Below are positions 34,896 to 44,647 of a stretch of 64,000 nucleotides of DNA, in pieces. The DNA comes from Paraflavitalea devenefica (lineage in GTDB: Bacteria > Bacteroidota > Bacteroidia > Chitinophagales > Chitinophagaceae). The stretch spans positions 310,001 to 374,000 of the forward strand of contig NZ_JAARML010000006.1 of assembly GCF_011759375.1 (NCBI RefSeq), written 5' to 3'. The position numbers were made by a program, and so were the translations under genes. Below the pieces are notes generated by a model that saw only the letters and a list, made by a program, of their open reading frames with translations, did not search any database and was not told the DNA's origin. Position 1 is the first letter of the stretch. Every line of letters begins with the position of its first letter.

Positions 34896-35411
34896 ATGAA
34901 TCCGCAGGTAGGCATAATTATGGGCAGCGATAGTGATCTGAATGTTATGCAGGCTGCTGCTGATATACTTACAGAGCTAGGAGTAACCTACGAACTAACA
35001 GTTGTTTCTGCTCATCGTACCCCCCTGCGGATGGTGGAATATGCTACCAAAGCAAGAGAAAGAGGACTCAAAGTGATCATTGCCGGCGCCGGCGGCGCTG
35101 CTCATCTGCCCGGCATGGTAGCCTCCCTTACCCCCCTACCCGTCATCGGCGTCCCCGTGAAATCATCCAATTCTATAGATGGCTGGGATTCCATATTGTC
35201 CATCCTTCAAATGCCCAATGGTATACCTGTAGCTACTGTGGCCCTCAATGCAGCCAAGAATGCAGGCATACTGGCCGCTTCTGTGATCGGCGCTTTTGAT
35301 ACGGCTATCGGTGAAAAAGTAGCCAGTTATAAAAAGAGCCTGGAAACGGAGGTATTGAAAAAAGCGGATAAGCTGAAAAAAGAAGGCTGGCAAAACCAGT
35401 TCGACCAATAA
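34896..35411 (+). CDS. purE: N5-carboxyaminoimidazole ribonucleotide mutase
   Basis: This 171-residue class I PurE converts N5-CAIR, the product of PurK, to CAIR. The active-site loop GSDSDLNVM is at 10-18, SAHRTP at 37-42 includes the catalytic His39, and [20 protein letters not shown] is at about 65-84. Length and motifs are those of the family. It stands 99 bases after the efflux operon. A TTTG at 34841 and TTTCTTTG at 34868-34875 are a possible imperfect promoter, so it can be expressed apart from the pump genes. Confidence 0.95.
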   Translation: MNPQVGIIMGSDSDLNVMQAAADILTELGVTYELTVVSAHRTPLRMVEYATKARERGLKVIIAGAGGAAHLPGMVASLTPLPVIGVPVKSSNSIDGWDSILSILQMPNGIPVATVALNAAKNAGILAASVIGAFDTAIGEKVASYKKSLETEVLKKADKLKKEGWQNQFDQ

Positions 35412-35472
35412 CGGGTTGCCCTTATATTGATAAGGCGGCAACAGATGCTTATGAGGTAGTTAAACACATTAT

Positions 35473-36357
35473 ATGAAATTGACGCTGACAGATTTTAAAG
35501 TGCTCGAATCTTTTCCTTCCGGTTCAGGCATTGAATTCCATGATGAAAAAGTATTCCTGGTAGGAGATGATGCCAAAGAAGTACTGATCATGAATAAAAG
35601 CTGGAAAGAACTGGAACGTATTCCCCTGTTCGAATCCACCGATGAACGCATTCCCAAAAAGATCAAATCCGACCTCGAAGCCACTACCGTGGTGGTGGTG
35701 AACAGCATTCCCCGTTTACTGATCCTCGGCTCCGGCTCCAAAGAAGAACACCGCAATAAAGCCATCCTGCTCGACCTTGACAGCTACCTGAAAGATGAGT
35801 TTGATATGACGGTCTTCTATGATCGTATCAGGGCAGCCGGCATTACCGACCTGAATATTGAATCTGCCGCCACACTGGAAGAAGGGCATATTATCCTGGG
35901 CAACCGGGGCAACAAGAAGAATCCTGATAATCACCTCATCATTACCAAAAACACTTTCTGGAAGCACCAGGCCGATGCTGAACTGGAAATATTACCGATC
36001 AAATTTCCCGGCAAAGAAAACAAGTTAAAGCTGGCAGGCATCTCGGGCCTCGCCTACTCTGCTTTAAATGACTGGTTGCTCTTCACCGCTTCTACAGAAG
36101 ATACAGACAATGCAGTGGATGATGGCGCTATTGGCGACAGCTACCTCGGCATTATTGAAAATGCCTCCCGCAAGATTGGCCGCAAGGATATGAAGGTAAA
36201 TGAATTCATTACCCTCCGCGAAGCCGAGAAATCATTGAAAGGCTACAAAATAGAATCCGTATGCGTACAGTCGGAAAAGAACGGACGGCTGAAGCTGCAG
36301 CTCGTAGCTGATAATGATGATGGGGTGAGTAGCTTGTTTAAGGTGCGGTTGAAGTAA
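35473..36357 (+). CDS. DUF6929-like protein, unknown function
   Basis: This 294-residue cytoplasmic protein has no signal or membrane segment. Repeated strand-turn units (SGIEFHDEKVFLVGDDAKEV, LEATTVVVVNSIPRLLILGSG, ESAATLEEGHIILGNRG, KLAGISGLAYSALNDWLLFT, YKIESVCVQSEKNGRL) suggest a beta-propeller. I associate it with the DUF6929 family from memory and with limited certainty. No catalytic motif is obvious. It lies 61 bases after purE in the same direction and converges on bshC with a six-base gap. Confidence 0.7.
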   Translation: MKLTLTDFKVLESFPSGSGIEFHDEKVFLVGDDAKEVLIMNKSWKELERIPLFESTDERIPKKIKSDLEATTVVVVNSIPRLLILGSGSKEEHRNKAILLDLDSYLKDEFDMTVFYDRIRAAGITDLNIESAATLEEGHIILGNRGNKKNPDNHLIITKNTFWKHQADAELEILPIKFPGKENKLKLAGISGLAYSALNDWLLFTASTEDTDNAVDDGAIGDSYLGIIENASRKIGRKDMKVNEFITLREAEKSLKGYKIESVCVQSEKNGRLKLQLVADNDDGVSSLFKVRLK

Positions 36358-36363
36358 CGGCTG

Positions 36364-37959
36364 TTACTTCTGCTGCAATATCACAAACTCCTGTTCCAAT
36401 GTGAGAGAGCTTTTGTATACGCAGTCTATAAAGGCTTTACCCCAGAGTGCGTAATAAGGCAGGAAGTTCTCGATACGTTCCTGTAAACCGCCGGCGGGGA
36501 ATAAGGCGGCCTTGATGGTATTGATCTGGTGTTGCTCCTGCTCGTACTTTTTCTTTTCGGCCCGTAACATTTTCTTCTCTAATTCCTGGATGGGCTTGAG
36601 CGTCTTTATTTCCAGCGCTTCAATATGCGGCAGCAGGGTTTCATCAATATGCCCGGCTTTCTCACGCAATTGCTTGTACAATTGCTCAGCCGCCAGCAAT
36701 TCATTTTCCAGCTTCAGGTGGCCATTTGAATGGCGCGTTACTAAGGCTGTTAATAGCTGTTGTTCATTCTGAAAGAAATCAGCTAACCCAAATCCCAGTT
36801 TATGGATCTTATCTTCCCATTTCTCTTCCACGATGAGGAAGGAGTTGCGCAGTACCAATACCGGGTAAGATACTTTGTAATGCTGCATCAGGTCTTTCAG
36901 TTCCAGCCAATAGCTGGTTTCCCCGCCACCGCCAATAAAAGCAATATTAGGTAGCAAGGTTTCCTGGTATATACCCCGCAGGATCACATTGGGGCTGAAG
37001 CGTTCCGGATGTTCTTCCAGTTCTTTCTTGAGCGTTTCTGCTGTGAACCTGATATCGGTGCCTACCACCGTCCATTCATTGCCCTGCTTTTCGATGCGCT
37101 CCCGGATATTGCCTTCCAGGTAAAAAAGGTTGATGGCCCTTGGATTGGCCTGTACTTTATATTGCTCGCCCAGTCTTCCAATCGTCTTCTCTACAATACC
37201 GGAAGCTGTTTGATTAAACAGGTCATCTTCAAATACCGGTTGCATGATCCGCTTCAGCTCCGCATTATCCGGCAGGATAACGATCAAACCATAGTCTGCA
37301 AACAAGGCATTCAACAGTTTAAAAGTAGCGGTTTGTATATCGGGGCTGTTGCCATAACAATCTTTTAATAACTGCACCAGCTCCTGGCCATGCGGCTGTA
37401 CGGACAATTCGCCTTCGATACGGTGAATGATGGCCTCCAGCCCTTTGGTGTTCATGCGGCCTACGGCACCTGTTTGTTGAGTGTCCCACACCAGCTTATC
37501 ACCGCTCAGCCAGATATTGCCCAGCTCATCCAGGTCGGCATCTTCACTGCCCATCCAGAATACCGGTACAAATTCATATTGCGGCAGGTCCTGCTTTAAG
37601 CGGGCTGCCAGTTTAATGGTGTGCAGTATCTTATAAATGAAATAGAGGTGGCCGGTAAAAATAGCCGGCTGGTGGGCTGTGGTAATGGTAAAGGTATTGT
37701 CCTGCTGCAGCAAGGCAATGTTCTTTTGTACAGCTTCTGTAGTGGTAACAGCCGAATACTGTTTTTGAAGGCTGGCCGACAGCAATGACCGGTGCAGGGG
37801 TAATTGCTGACGATCTTTTATAGCTTCCTGAATACCCTGCAGGGTGGGTTCATATTGGTAGAACGGACGTAAGGAAGGCGCCTGCTGCAGGTAATCGGTA
37901 GCGATCTTTGAAAAATAACCGGTAGCAATGTAAGGTAACTGTGTAGTATTACAATTCAT
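36364..37959 (-). CDS. bshC: Bacillithiol biosynthesis cysteine-adding enzyme
   Basis: This 531-residue BshC adds Cys to GlcN-malate in the last step of bacillithiol synthesis. The Rossmann-like core shows TITTAHQPAIFTGHLYFIYK (about 92-111), PVFWMGSEDADLDELG and the late motif IAFIGGGGETSYWLELKDL. A long coiled-coil (about 430-485, Lys/Glu/Gln-rich) joins to the C-terminal end, as in the family. BshA and BshB are not in this window. It is a single gene with a TACTTTTA-like -7 box upstream, convergent with the DUF6929-like gene. Confidence 0.93.
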   Translation of the reverse strand: MNCNTTQLPYIATGYFSKIATDYLQQAPSLRPFYQYEPTLQGIQEAIKDRQQLPLHRSLLSASLQKQYSAVTTTEAVQKNIALLQQDNTFTITTAHQPAIFTGHLYFIYKILHTIKLAARLKQDLPQYEFVPVFWMGSEDADLDELGNIWLSGDKLVWDTQQTGAVGRMNTKGLEAIIHRIEGELSVQPHGQELVQLLKDCYGNSPDIQTATFKLLNALFADYGLIVILPDNAELKRIMQPVFEDDLFNQTASGIVEKTIGRLGEQYKVQANPRAINLFYLEGNIRERIEKQGNEWTVVGTDIRFTAETLKKELEEHPERFSPNVILRGIYQETLLPNIAFIGGGGETSYWLELKDLMQHYKVSYPVLVLRNSFLIVEEKWEDKIHKLGFGLADFFQNEQQLLTALVTRHSNGHLKLENELLAAEQLYKQLREKAGHIDETLLPHIEALEIKTLKPIQELEKKMLRAEKKKYEQEQHQINTIKAALFPAGGLQERIENFLPYYALWGKAFIDCVYKSSLTLEQEFVILQQK

Positions 37960-38049
37960 AAGTGCTTAAACGAGCGTAAAAGTACAACTTGCAGGCGGCA
38001 AAACTGCCCGCCGGTCATTTTTAACAAAGTCTAAGCGAAAAGGTTGTGA

Positions 38050-39300
38050 TTACTTAAACCGTTCTACATTAAATGCTGAAACATCAATACTTGTCTTCTT
38101 TCCTTCCACCATTTCCTCCACCAGTTTGCCGGTACCGGCAGCCAGGGAGAGACCCAGCATGGCATGACCACCGGCCAGGGTAAGATTGGCATATTTGCTG
38201 TGCCGGCCGATATAGGGCAATCCGTCGGGGCTTAAAGGACGTAATCCACTCCATATTTTCTCTACGCCGGGGAATTCGACAGGCAGGTTGGGATAATAGT
38301 TTTTAGCGGCTTTAAAGATGGCCTGCGCCCTTTTCACCAGCGTGGGACTTTCCAGTCCACTGATCTCCATGGTGCCTCCCATGCGCAGGTCGGCGCCCAT
38401 CGGGGTCATGGCTACCCGGTCATCTACCAGGATGGCGGGATGACGCAGGTTGCGGGCTACGTTCTCATACGTAATGCTATACCCTTTACCGGCCTGCAAT
38501 AAAAGATCAATGCCCAGGTATTCAGTGATCACCGGCATCCAGGAACCATTGGCCAGCACCAGTTCTTCGCAGGCAAACTTTCCTTTATCCGTGATCACGG
38601 CAGTCACCTTGGCACCGTTCTTTTCAAAACCGGTTACGGTTGTATTCAACTGAAGCTTTACACCGGCCTCTTGTAAATGCTTTTTAAGGGTGATCATGAA
38701 ATCACCGGGGTGCATGTGGCAATCCAGCGGGTACAAGATACCACCCCGCACATTAACTTCCACCTCCGGTTCCATGGCCTGCACTTCCTGGGCGCTCAAT
38801 ACTTTCGTATCAATTTTGAAATGTGCTGCTTCTTCTGCCAGTTCCAGCTCATGTTTTTCTGTATTGGCATTTTTATACAACATAAAGCAGCCTACTTCCT
38901 GCATGCGGAAGTGATTGCCCAGTTGCTCTTTCATGTCCACGGTCAGTTCCCGGCTCAATTGCAGGATATTGTTCAGGTGCGGCGCGCTATAGGTAACATG
39001 GGCGGCATTGGCTTTCTTGTAAAAGCTCAACAGCCAGCGCAGCAGGTCCCAGTTAAGACGGGGTTTAATGTAAAAAGGGCTTGTTGAGCTCAGCATCCAT
39101 CGTATGCCCTGCGCCACAATACCGGGTGTGGCCAAAGGAATGAAGTGGCTGGGCGATACATAACCGGCATTGCCAAAAGAAGTGCCATTGGTAATGTCTC
39201 CTTTATCAATCACTGTTACCTGGTAACCGGCCTGCTGCAGATAATAGGCACTGCACAATCCGATCACACCACCACCTACAATAGTTACTTGCTTGCTCAT
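38050..39300 (-). CDS. FAD-dependent D-amino acid (cis-4-hydroxy-D-proline) oxidoreductase
   Basis: This 416-residue DadA-like flavoprotein has the FAD motif VTIVGGGVIGLCSAYYL near residue 5-21 and EKIWSGLRPLSPDGLPYIGR, followed by LAGGHAMLGLSLAAGTGKLV, at the C-terminal FAD end. Family members oxidise D-amino acids. In this neighbourhood (2-epimerase, deaminase, semialdehyde dehydrogenase) the substrate is most likely cis-4-hydroxy-D-proline, giving 1-pyrroline-4-hydroxy-2-carboxylate. That is inference from context. It is the last gene of the hydroxyproline group on the minus strand, separated from the others by the mutarotase-like gene. Confidence 0.85.
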   Translation of the reverse strand: MSKQVTIVGGGVIGLCSAYYLQQAGYQVTVIDKGDITNGTSFGNAGYVSPSHFIPLATPGIVAQGIRWMLSSTSPFYIKPRLNWDLLRWLLSFYKKANAAHVTYSAPHLNNILQLSRELTVDMKEQLGNHFRMQEVGCFMLYKNANTEKHELELAEEAAHFKIDTKVLSAQEVQAMEPEVEVNVRGGILYPLDCHMHPGDFMITLKKHLQEAGVKLQLNTTVTGFEKNGAKVTAVITDKGKFACEELVLANGSWMPVITEYLGIDLLLQAGKGYSITYENVARNLRHPAILVDDRVAMTPMGADLRMGGTMEISGLESPTLVKRAQAIFKAAKNYYPNLPVEFPGVEKIWSGLRPLSPDGLPYIGRHSKYANLTLAGGHAMLGLSLAAGTGKLVEEMVEGKKTSIDVSAFNVERFK

Positions 39301-39318
39301 AGTAATCCTTTGTTTATT

Positions 39319-39348
39319 CCGCAGCGTCCCCTCCGGGAGACACTGCGG
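39319..39348. repeat. CCGCAG palindromic intergenic repeat, copy 1
   Basis: A palindrome with arms ccgcagcgtc and gaCaCTGCGG (one mismatch) around ccctccggga. Copies occur at 41749-41778 (identical) and 57844-57873 (variant gag/ctc), and a longer relative at 41820-41872. Confidence 0.65.
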
Positions 39349-39379
39349 GGAAATCTATTTCTTTGATGTTATGAAATAG

Positions 39380-39431
39380 AAAAGCCGCCCGGGCAAGAGC
39401 AATGACAATCATTAGCCACCCGGACGGCTTT
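39380..39431 (-). terminator. Terminator of the mutarotase-like gene
   Basis: Stem aaagccgcccggg/cccgga-cggcttt with a T-run in the minus direction, eight bases past the stop at 39439. Confidence 0.75.
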
Positions 39432-39438
39432 CCGGCTT

Positions 39439-40599
<1,161 letters not shown>

Positions 40600-40662
40600 A
40601 TAGCTGGTTTAAATTTTAAAACGTTTTGCCCTTGAGCCATAACTACCGGACCCTTTCAACAG

Positions 40663-41724
40663 CTACAATACCTGGAACCCATGCGCGTAGGGATCATCCT
40701 GCGGGTCGATGGAAATACTATTATAACCATAGATCTTTGCCCATCCCTCAATACTGGGCCTGATGGCCGGCTTACCGGAACCGAAAGCGTTGGGTATCTC
40801 TTCTTCGATCCGGCCGATAAATTTAGAGCCTATAATGCTTTCATGGATAAATTCATCGCCTTTTTTTAATTTACCCTTTGTGTACCATTGGGCCATCCTG
40901 GCCGAAGTGCCGGTACCACAGGGCGACCGGTCGATGGCCTTATCGCCATAGAAAACCGCATTGCGGGCTGTAGACGTTTTATCCAGCACTGTACCCGTCC
41001 ACAGGATATGCGAACAGCCATTGATGGTGGGGTCTTCGGGGTGCACAAACTCGTACTTTGCATTGATGCGTTTGCGCAGTTCCCGCGCCCAGGCGATCAG
41101 CTTATCGGCCGCATAGTGTTCCAGCCCTTTGAAGTTTTGCTGCACATCTACAATGGCGTAGAAATTACCACCGTAAGATACATCTATTACCAGCTCGCCC
41201 AGGTCGGGACATTCCACCGTTAATTCGGTGGCCGCAAGATACGCCGGAATATTTGTCAGTTTAACGCTTTTAACTTTGCTGCCCTCCTGCCTGTATTCGA
41301 TCAGTACCAGGCCGGCCGGCGCTTCCATGCGGATGACGCCCGGCGTTTTGGGAACGATCAGTCCTTCTTCCACCGCCATGGTAATGGTGCCAATGGTGCC
41401 ATGGCCGCACATGGGCAGGCAGCCACTGGTTTCAATGAAGAGTACGGCTACATCATTTTTGGGATCGTGCGGCGGGTACAGGATACTTCCGCTCATCATA
41501 TCATGACCGCGCGGTTCAAACATGAGGCCTTTGCGGATCCAGTCATATTCCTTTAAAAAATGCTGGCGCTTTTCACTCATGTTGGCGCCGGTTAAAGCGG
41601 GGCCACCGCCGGCCACCAGCCTTACGGGATTACCGCAGGTATGCGCATCCACACAATGAAACACGTGCCCCTGTAAGGGCTTCGCCAGCGTGGAAGTCGT
41701 TTTTGTAATGGGGTTGTTCGTCAT
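40663..41724 (-). CDS. 4-hydroxyproline 2-epimerase (proline racemase family)
   Basis: This 353-residue enzyme of the proline racemase superfamily has both catalytic Cys: Cys106 in MCGHGT and Cys269 in SPCGTGTSA. Enzymes with Cys at both places are racemases or epimerases; the dehydratase branch has Thr at the first. The start HCVDAHTCGNPVRLVAGG matches hydroxyproline epimerases. It converts trans-4-hydroxy-L-proline to cis-4-hydroxy-D-proline. The neighbouring deaminase, ALDH and FAD enzyme complete the route, so epimerase of hydroxyproline is preferred over proline racemase. Confidence 0.88.
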   Translation of the reverse strand: MTNNPITKTTSTLAKPLQGHVFHCVDAHTCGNPVRLVAGGGPALTGANMSEKRQHFLKEYDWIRKGLMFEPRGHDMMSGSILYPPHDPKNDVAVLFIETSGCLPMCGHGTIGTITMAVEEGLIVPKTPGVIRMEAPAGLVLIEYRQEGSKVKSVKLTNIPAYLAATELTVECPDLGELVIDVSYGGNFYAIVDVQQNFKGLEHYAADKLIAWARELRKRINAKYEFVHPEDPTINGCSHILWTGTVLDKTSTARNAVFYGDKAIDRSPCGTGTSARMAQWYTKGKLKKGDEFIHESIIGSKFIGRIEEEIPNAFGSGKPAIRPSIEGWAKIYGYNSISIDPQDDPYAHGFQVL

Positions 41725-41748
41725 TGTTTCTTCTTATACTTAAGTTCT

Positions 41749-41872
41749 CCGCAGCGTCCCCTCCGGGAGACACTGCGGGGAAGAGATTTATGGCGCAGTT
41801 GGTGAGCCACCTGGATTCTCCGCAGTGTCTCTTCCAGCCAGGCTTTTGTGTGCAGGTGGAAGGACGCTGCGG
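41749..41872. repeat. CCGCAG palindromic repeats, two copies
   Basis: Copy 41749-41778 is identical over the palindrome to the one at 39319. The second (41820-41872) has longer arms, ccgcagtgtctcttcca against tggaaggacgctgcgg, and a T-run on its right side. They fill the gap between the epimerase and ALDH genes. Confidence 0.65.
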
Positions 41873-41877
41873 CCTTT

Positions 41878-43359
41878 TTATATACTGTCTTTTGTTACTT
41901 CGTTGTTCACTGTTCTCCAGATGCCCAGCGGGTTGCCGTTCTTCAGTTCAGCGGGCAGGAGGCTATCGGGCCATCCCTGGAAGGAAACCGGCCTTGCAAA
42001 ACGCTTGATACCATCGGCCCCTACCGAAGTAAAGCGGGCATCGGTGGTAGCGGGGAATGGTCCGCCATGGTGCATGCTCAGGCATACTTCCACACCGGTG
42101 GGCACACTGTTGAGGATAAACCTGCCGCAGATGTTTTGAACGGCTTCTACCAGTTCGTCCTGTTCCAGGATATCCTGTTCGGTAGCCATCAGGGTAGCAG
42201 TGAGCTGCCCCTCGAGGTGCTTCGCCACCTGCAGCATTTCGGGTATATCGGCACAACGGATCACCAGTGAATAAGGGCCAAATACTTCCTGGTGCAATAC
42301 CGGGTTATTGAGAAAGGCTTTGCCGGTAGCCGAAGCGATGGCCGGCACGCCCTGGTTGGCCACAGGGGCTGCAGCTGATTCGGCCACGGTAGTCACTTCC
42401 TGCTGGGATAAAGCGGCTGACTTTTTCTCACCATAGGCTTTGGCAATACCGGGGTGCAACATGGTGCCTGGCGCAACCTGCCTGATCTCATTGCCGAGGG
42501 CAGTGATGAATTCCTGCAGCGGCGCTCCTTCTATACCAATGATGAGACCGGGATTGGTGCAAAACTGTCCGACCCCGAGGGTGATGGAGCCGGCATACAG
42601 TTTGGCAATATCGGCGGCGGATTGCTGCAATTTGCCGGGCAGGAGCCATACGGGGTTGATGCTGCCCATTTCGGCAAATACCGGGATGGGTTCTTTCCGC
42701 TGGTTGGCCCAGTCGAACAGGGCTTTACCGCCCCCATAGGAACCGGTAAAACCTACCGCTTTGGTATAAGGATGGGTAACGAGGGCTTTTCCTACTTCGA
42801 AGGATGCGCCATGCACATGGGCGAAAATGCCTTCCGGCAGACCCAGTTGCTGGGCCGCTTTCAAAATGATCTGCGCCACGATCTCAGAAGTACCTGCATG
42901 GGCGGGGTGTGCTTTCACAATCACCGGGCAGCCGGCTGCCAGGGCACAGGCCGTATCGCCGCCGGCCGTAGAATAGGCAAACGGGAAGTTACTGGCGCCG
43001 AATACCACTACCGGCCCCAGAGGTACCCCCATTTTGCGGATATCCGGTTTGGGCGGAGTGCGGTCGGGATTGGCTGTATCAATACGCGCTTCCAGCCACT
43101 CCCCTTTCTCACAAGCCGCTGCATAGCTGGTGAGCTGGAATACGGTACGTGTTTTTTCATTGCGCAACCGTGCCTCGGGGAGATTGGTCTCCTGCATGGC
43201 GGTTGGTATCAGTTCATCCGGGGCATTGTCGAGCCCGGCTGCGATGGCCCGCATGAAACCGGCCCGTTGCTTCAGCGACAATTTACGGTAGGCATGAAAA
43301 GCCTTCCAGGCCTTTTCCATAATAATATTGATCTCCGCTACGGTAGTATCTTTAAACAT
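41878..43359 (-). CDS. 2,5-dioxovalerate (2-oxoglutarate semialdehyde) dehydrogenase
   Basis: This is a 493-residue aldehyde dehydrogenase. Active-site Glu230 (VFAEMGSINPVW) and nucleophile Cys267 (GQFCTNPG) are present; the cofactor region includes FGASNFPFAYSTAGGD and FTGSYGGGKAL. The sequence style (FAEMGSINPVWLLPG, GQFCTNPGL) is that of the KGSADH group which oxidises 2-oxoglutarate semialdehyde to 2-oxoglutarate, the last step of hydroxyproline and some sugar-acid routes. A -7 box TACCTTTG lies upstream at 43393-43386, so it may have its own promoter in addition to read-through from the deaminase gene. Confidence 0.88.
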   Translation of the reverse strand: MFKDTTVAEINIIMEKAWKAFHAYRKLSLKQRAGFMRAIAAGLDNAPDELIPTAMQETNLPEARLRNEKTRTVFQLTSYAAACEKGEWLEARIDTANPDRTPPKPDIRKMGVPLGPVVVFGASNFPFAYSTAGGDTACALAAGCPVIVKAHPAHAGTSEIVAQIILKAAQQLGLPEGIFAHVHGASFEVGKALVTHPYTKAVGFTGSYGGGKALFDWANQRKEPIPVFAEMGSINPVWLLPGKLQQSAADIAKLYAGSITLGVGQFCTNPGLIIGIEGAPLQEFITALGNEIRQVAPGTMLHPGIAKAYGEKKSAALSQQEVTTVAESAAAPVANQGVPAIASATGKAFLNNPVLHQEVFGPYSLVIRCADIPEMLQVAKHLEGQLTATLMATEQDILEQDELVEAVQNICGRFILNSVPTGVEVCLSMHHGGPFPATTDARFTSVGADGIKRFARPVSFQGWPDSLLPAELKNGNPLGIWRTVNNEVTKDSI

Positions 43360-43385
43360 AGTAGAATGCTTTAAACATGAAAAGG

Positions 43386-43393
43386 CAAAGGTA
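43386..43393 (-). promoter_or_regulatory. Likely -7 box for the ALDH-epimerase genes
   Basis: TACCTTTG on the minus strand, 27 bases before the ALDH start. A -33 TTTG at the ideal distance is not seen. Confidence 0.5.
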
Positions 43394-43459
43394 CTTTACC
43401 ATGCATTGAGAGGTGGCACCTTTTCAAAAGATGTCACCTCTCCAGGCAGTTTATTCACT

Positions 43460-44395
43460 TTACAGGTAGTTGTTGGCCATTGCCAGGTTCATATAGTCGG
43501 GCAAGGCAGGCCTTGTGCGGATACCTTCATTGATCACTTCCAGTATCCTTTCCCGCTCTTCACCGATCAGGCGCAGGCGGGGCGCCCTTACGTATTCGGA
43601 ACCAATGCCGGCTTGCGTAGCAGCCAACTTGATGTATTGTACCAGTTTGGGATGAATGTCCAGGTCGAGCAGGGGCATAAACCAGCGGTAGATGGCGGCG
43701 GCCTCTTCCAGTTGACCGGCTTTTACCAGGCGGTAAATCGCTACCGTTTCACGGGGGAAGGCATCCACCAGGCCGGCTACCCAGCCATCAGCGCCCATCA
43801 CGAGCTCTTCCATGGCGAGGGGATCCACACCACATAAGATCTTAAAGCGGTTGCCAAAACGATTGATCATGCGGGTTACATTCGATACATCGCGGGTGGA
43901 CTCTTTCACGGCGCCGATGTTCCGGCATTCGGCCAGCTCCTCAAACATGTCCAGCGTGATCTCGATCTTATAATCAACCGGGTTGTTGTATACGATGATG
44001 GGCAGGTTGGTAGACTGCGCTACGGTTTTGAGGAAGGCCACTGTTTCGCGGTGATCGCTTTTGTAGCGCATGGGGGGCAGCAGCATTAAACCATGGGCGC
44101 CCCATTTGGCGGCATTGGCAGCCTGCTGTATTGCTTCGCGGGTAGAGCCTTCTGCTATATTGATGAGCACAGGCACCTGCCCGGCAGTTTTTTGCAAGGC
44201 GGTCTTAACGAGTATTTCTTTCTCAGGGGTAGTCAGCACACTGGCCTCGCCCAGTGACCCTCCCAGGATAACACCATCAACACCGGCATCCAGTTGGGCA
44301 GCCAGGTTCTTCTCAAAAAGGGGTATGTCCAATTCATCATCCGCTGTAAACTGTGTAGTTAGTGCAGGGAAAACACCTTTCCATTCAAAATGCAT
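43460..44395 (-). CDS. DHDPS-family deaminase/aldolase (1-pyrroline-4-hydroxy-2-carboxylate deaminase)
   Basis: This 311-residue TIM-barrel lyase of the dihydrodipicolinate synthase family has the substrate-carboxylate loop GGSLGEA (45-51), Tyr136 (IIVYNNPV) and Schiff-base Lys164 (GAVKEST). These features are shared by aldolases and deaminases. Context with hydroxyproline epimerase, D-amino acid oxidoreductase and KGSADH points to the deaminase that turns 1-pyrroline-4-hydroxy-2-carboxylate into 2-oxoglutarate semialdehyde. True DapA is less likely. It is the first gene of the group, with a TAGTTTTG -7 box at 44422-44415. Confidence 0.85.
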   Translation of the reverse strand: MHFEWKGVFPALTTQFTADDELDIPLFEKNLAAQLDAGVDGVILGGSLGEASVLTTPEKEILVKTALQKTAGQVPVLINIAEGSTREAIQQAANAAKWGAHGLMLLPPMRYKSDHRETVAFLKTVAQSTNLPIIVYNNPVDYKIEITLDMFEELAECRNIGAVKESTRDVSNVTRMINRFGNRFKILCGVDPLAMEELVMGADGWVAGLVDAFPRETVAIYRLVKAGQLEEAAAIYRWFMPLLDLDIHPKLVQYIKLAATQAGIGSEYVRAPRLRLIGEERERILEVINEGIRTRPALPDYMNLAMANNYL

Positions 44396-44414
44396 GGGCT
44401 AAAAATTTTGAGGA

Positions 44415-44422
44415 CAAAACTA
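44415..44422 (-). promoter_or_regulatory. Likely -7 box of the hydroxyproline cluster
   Basis: TAGTTTTG on the minus strand, 20 bases before the first gene of the cluster. The -33 element is not clear. Confidence 0.5.
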
Positions 44423-44492
44423 CGGCGCTACGAATTGATTTATTTTGCGGTATTTAATCAGTTTTAGTACAATATTCTCCTAACGGCTGTTC

Positions 44493-44647
44493 AGGGTTTC
44501 GCGTTATGAGTTCCGGGTTCTTCCCGTGTAGCCCGCTAATAAAATTACTTTGTTGCTGAAATGGCTGTTCTCTCAGGCTGCTTAAGTTAAGCAACCAGCT
44601 TGAACAGCGGTAGCAACCCGAAACTTAGCACTCGAAACCCGAAACCG
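44493..44647. repeat. Inverted GGGTTTCG-repeat element after rimO
   Basis: The left arm (44493-44522, gggtttcgcg and ttccgggttc) and right arm (44613-44646, aacccgaaac and cgaaacccgaaacc) are inverted copies of the same word. The core holds a smaller hairpin gctgttc/gaacagc with gctt/aagc inside. It begins right after the rimO stop. A relative with another core is at 52287-52464. Confidence 0.65.
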
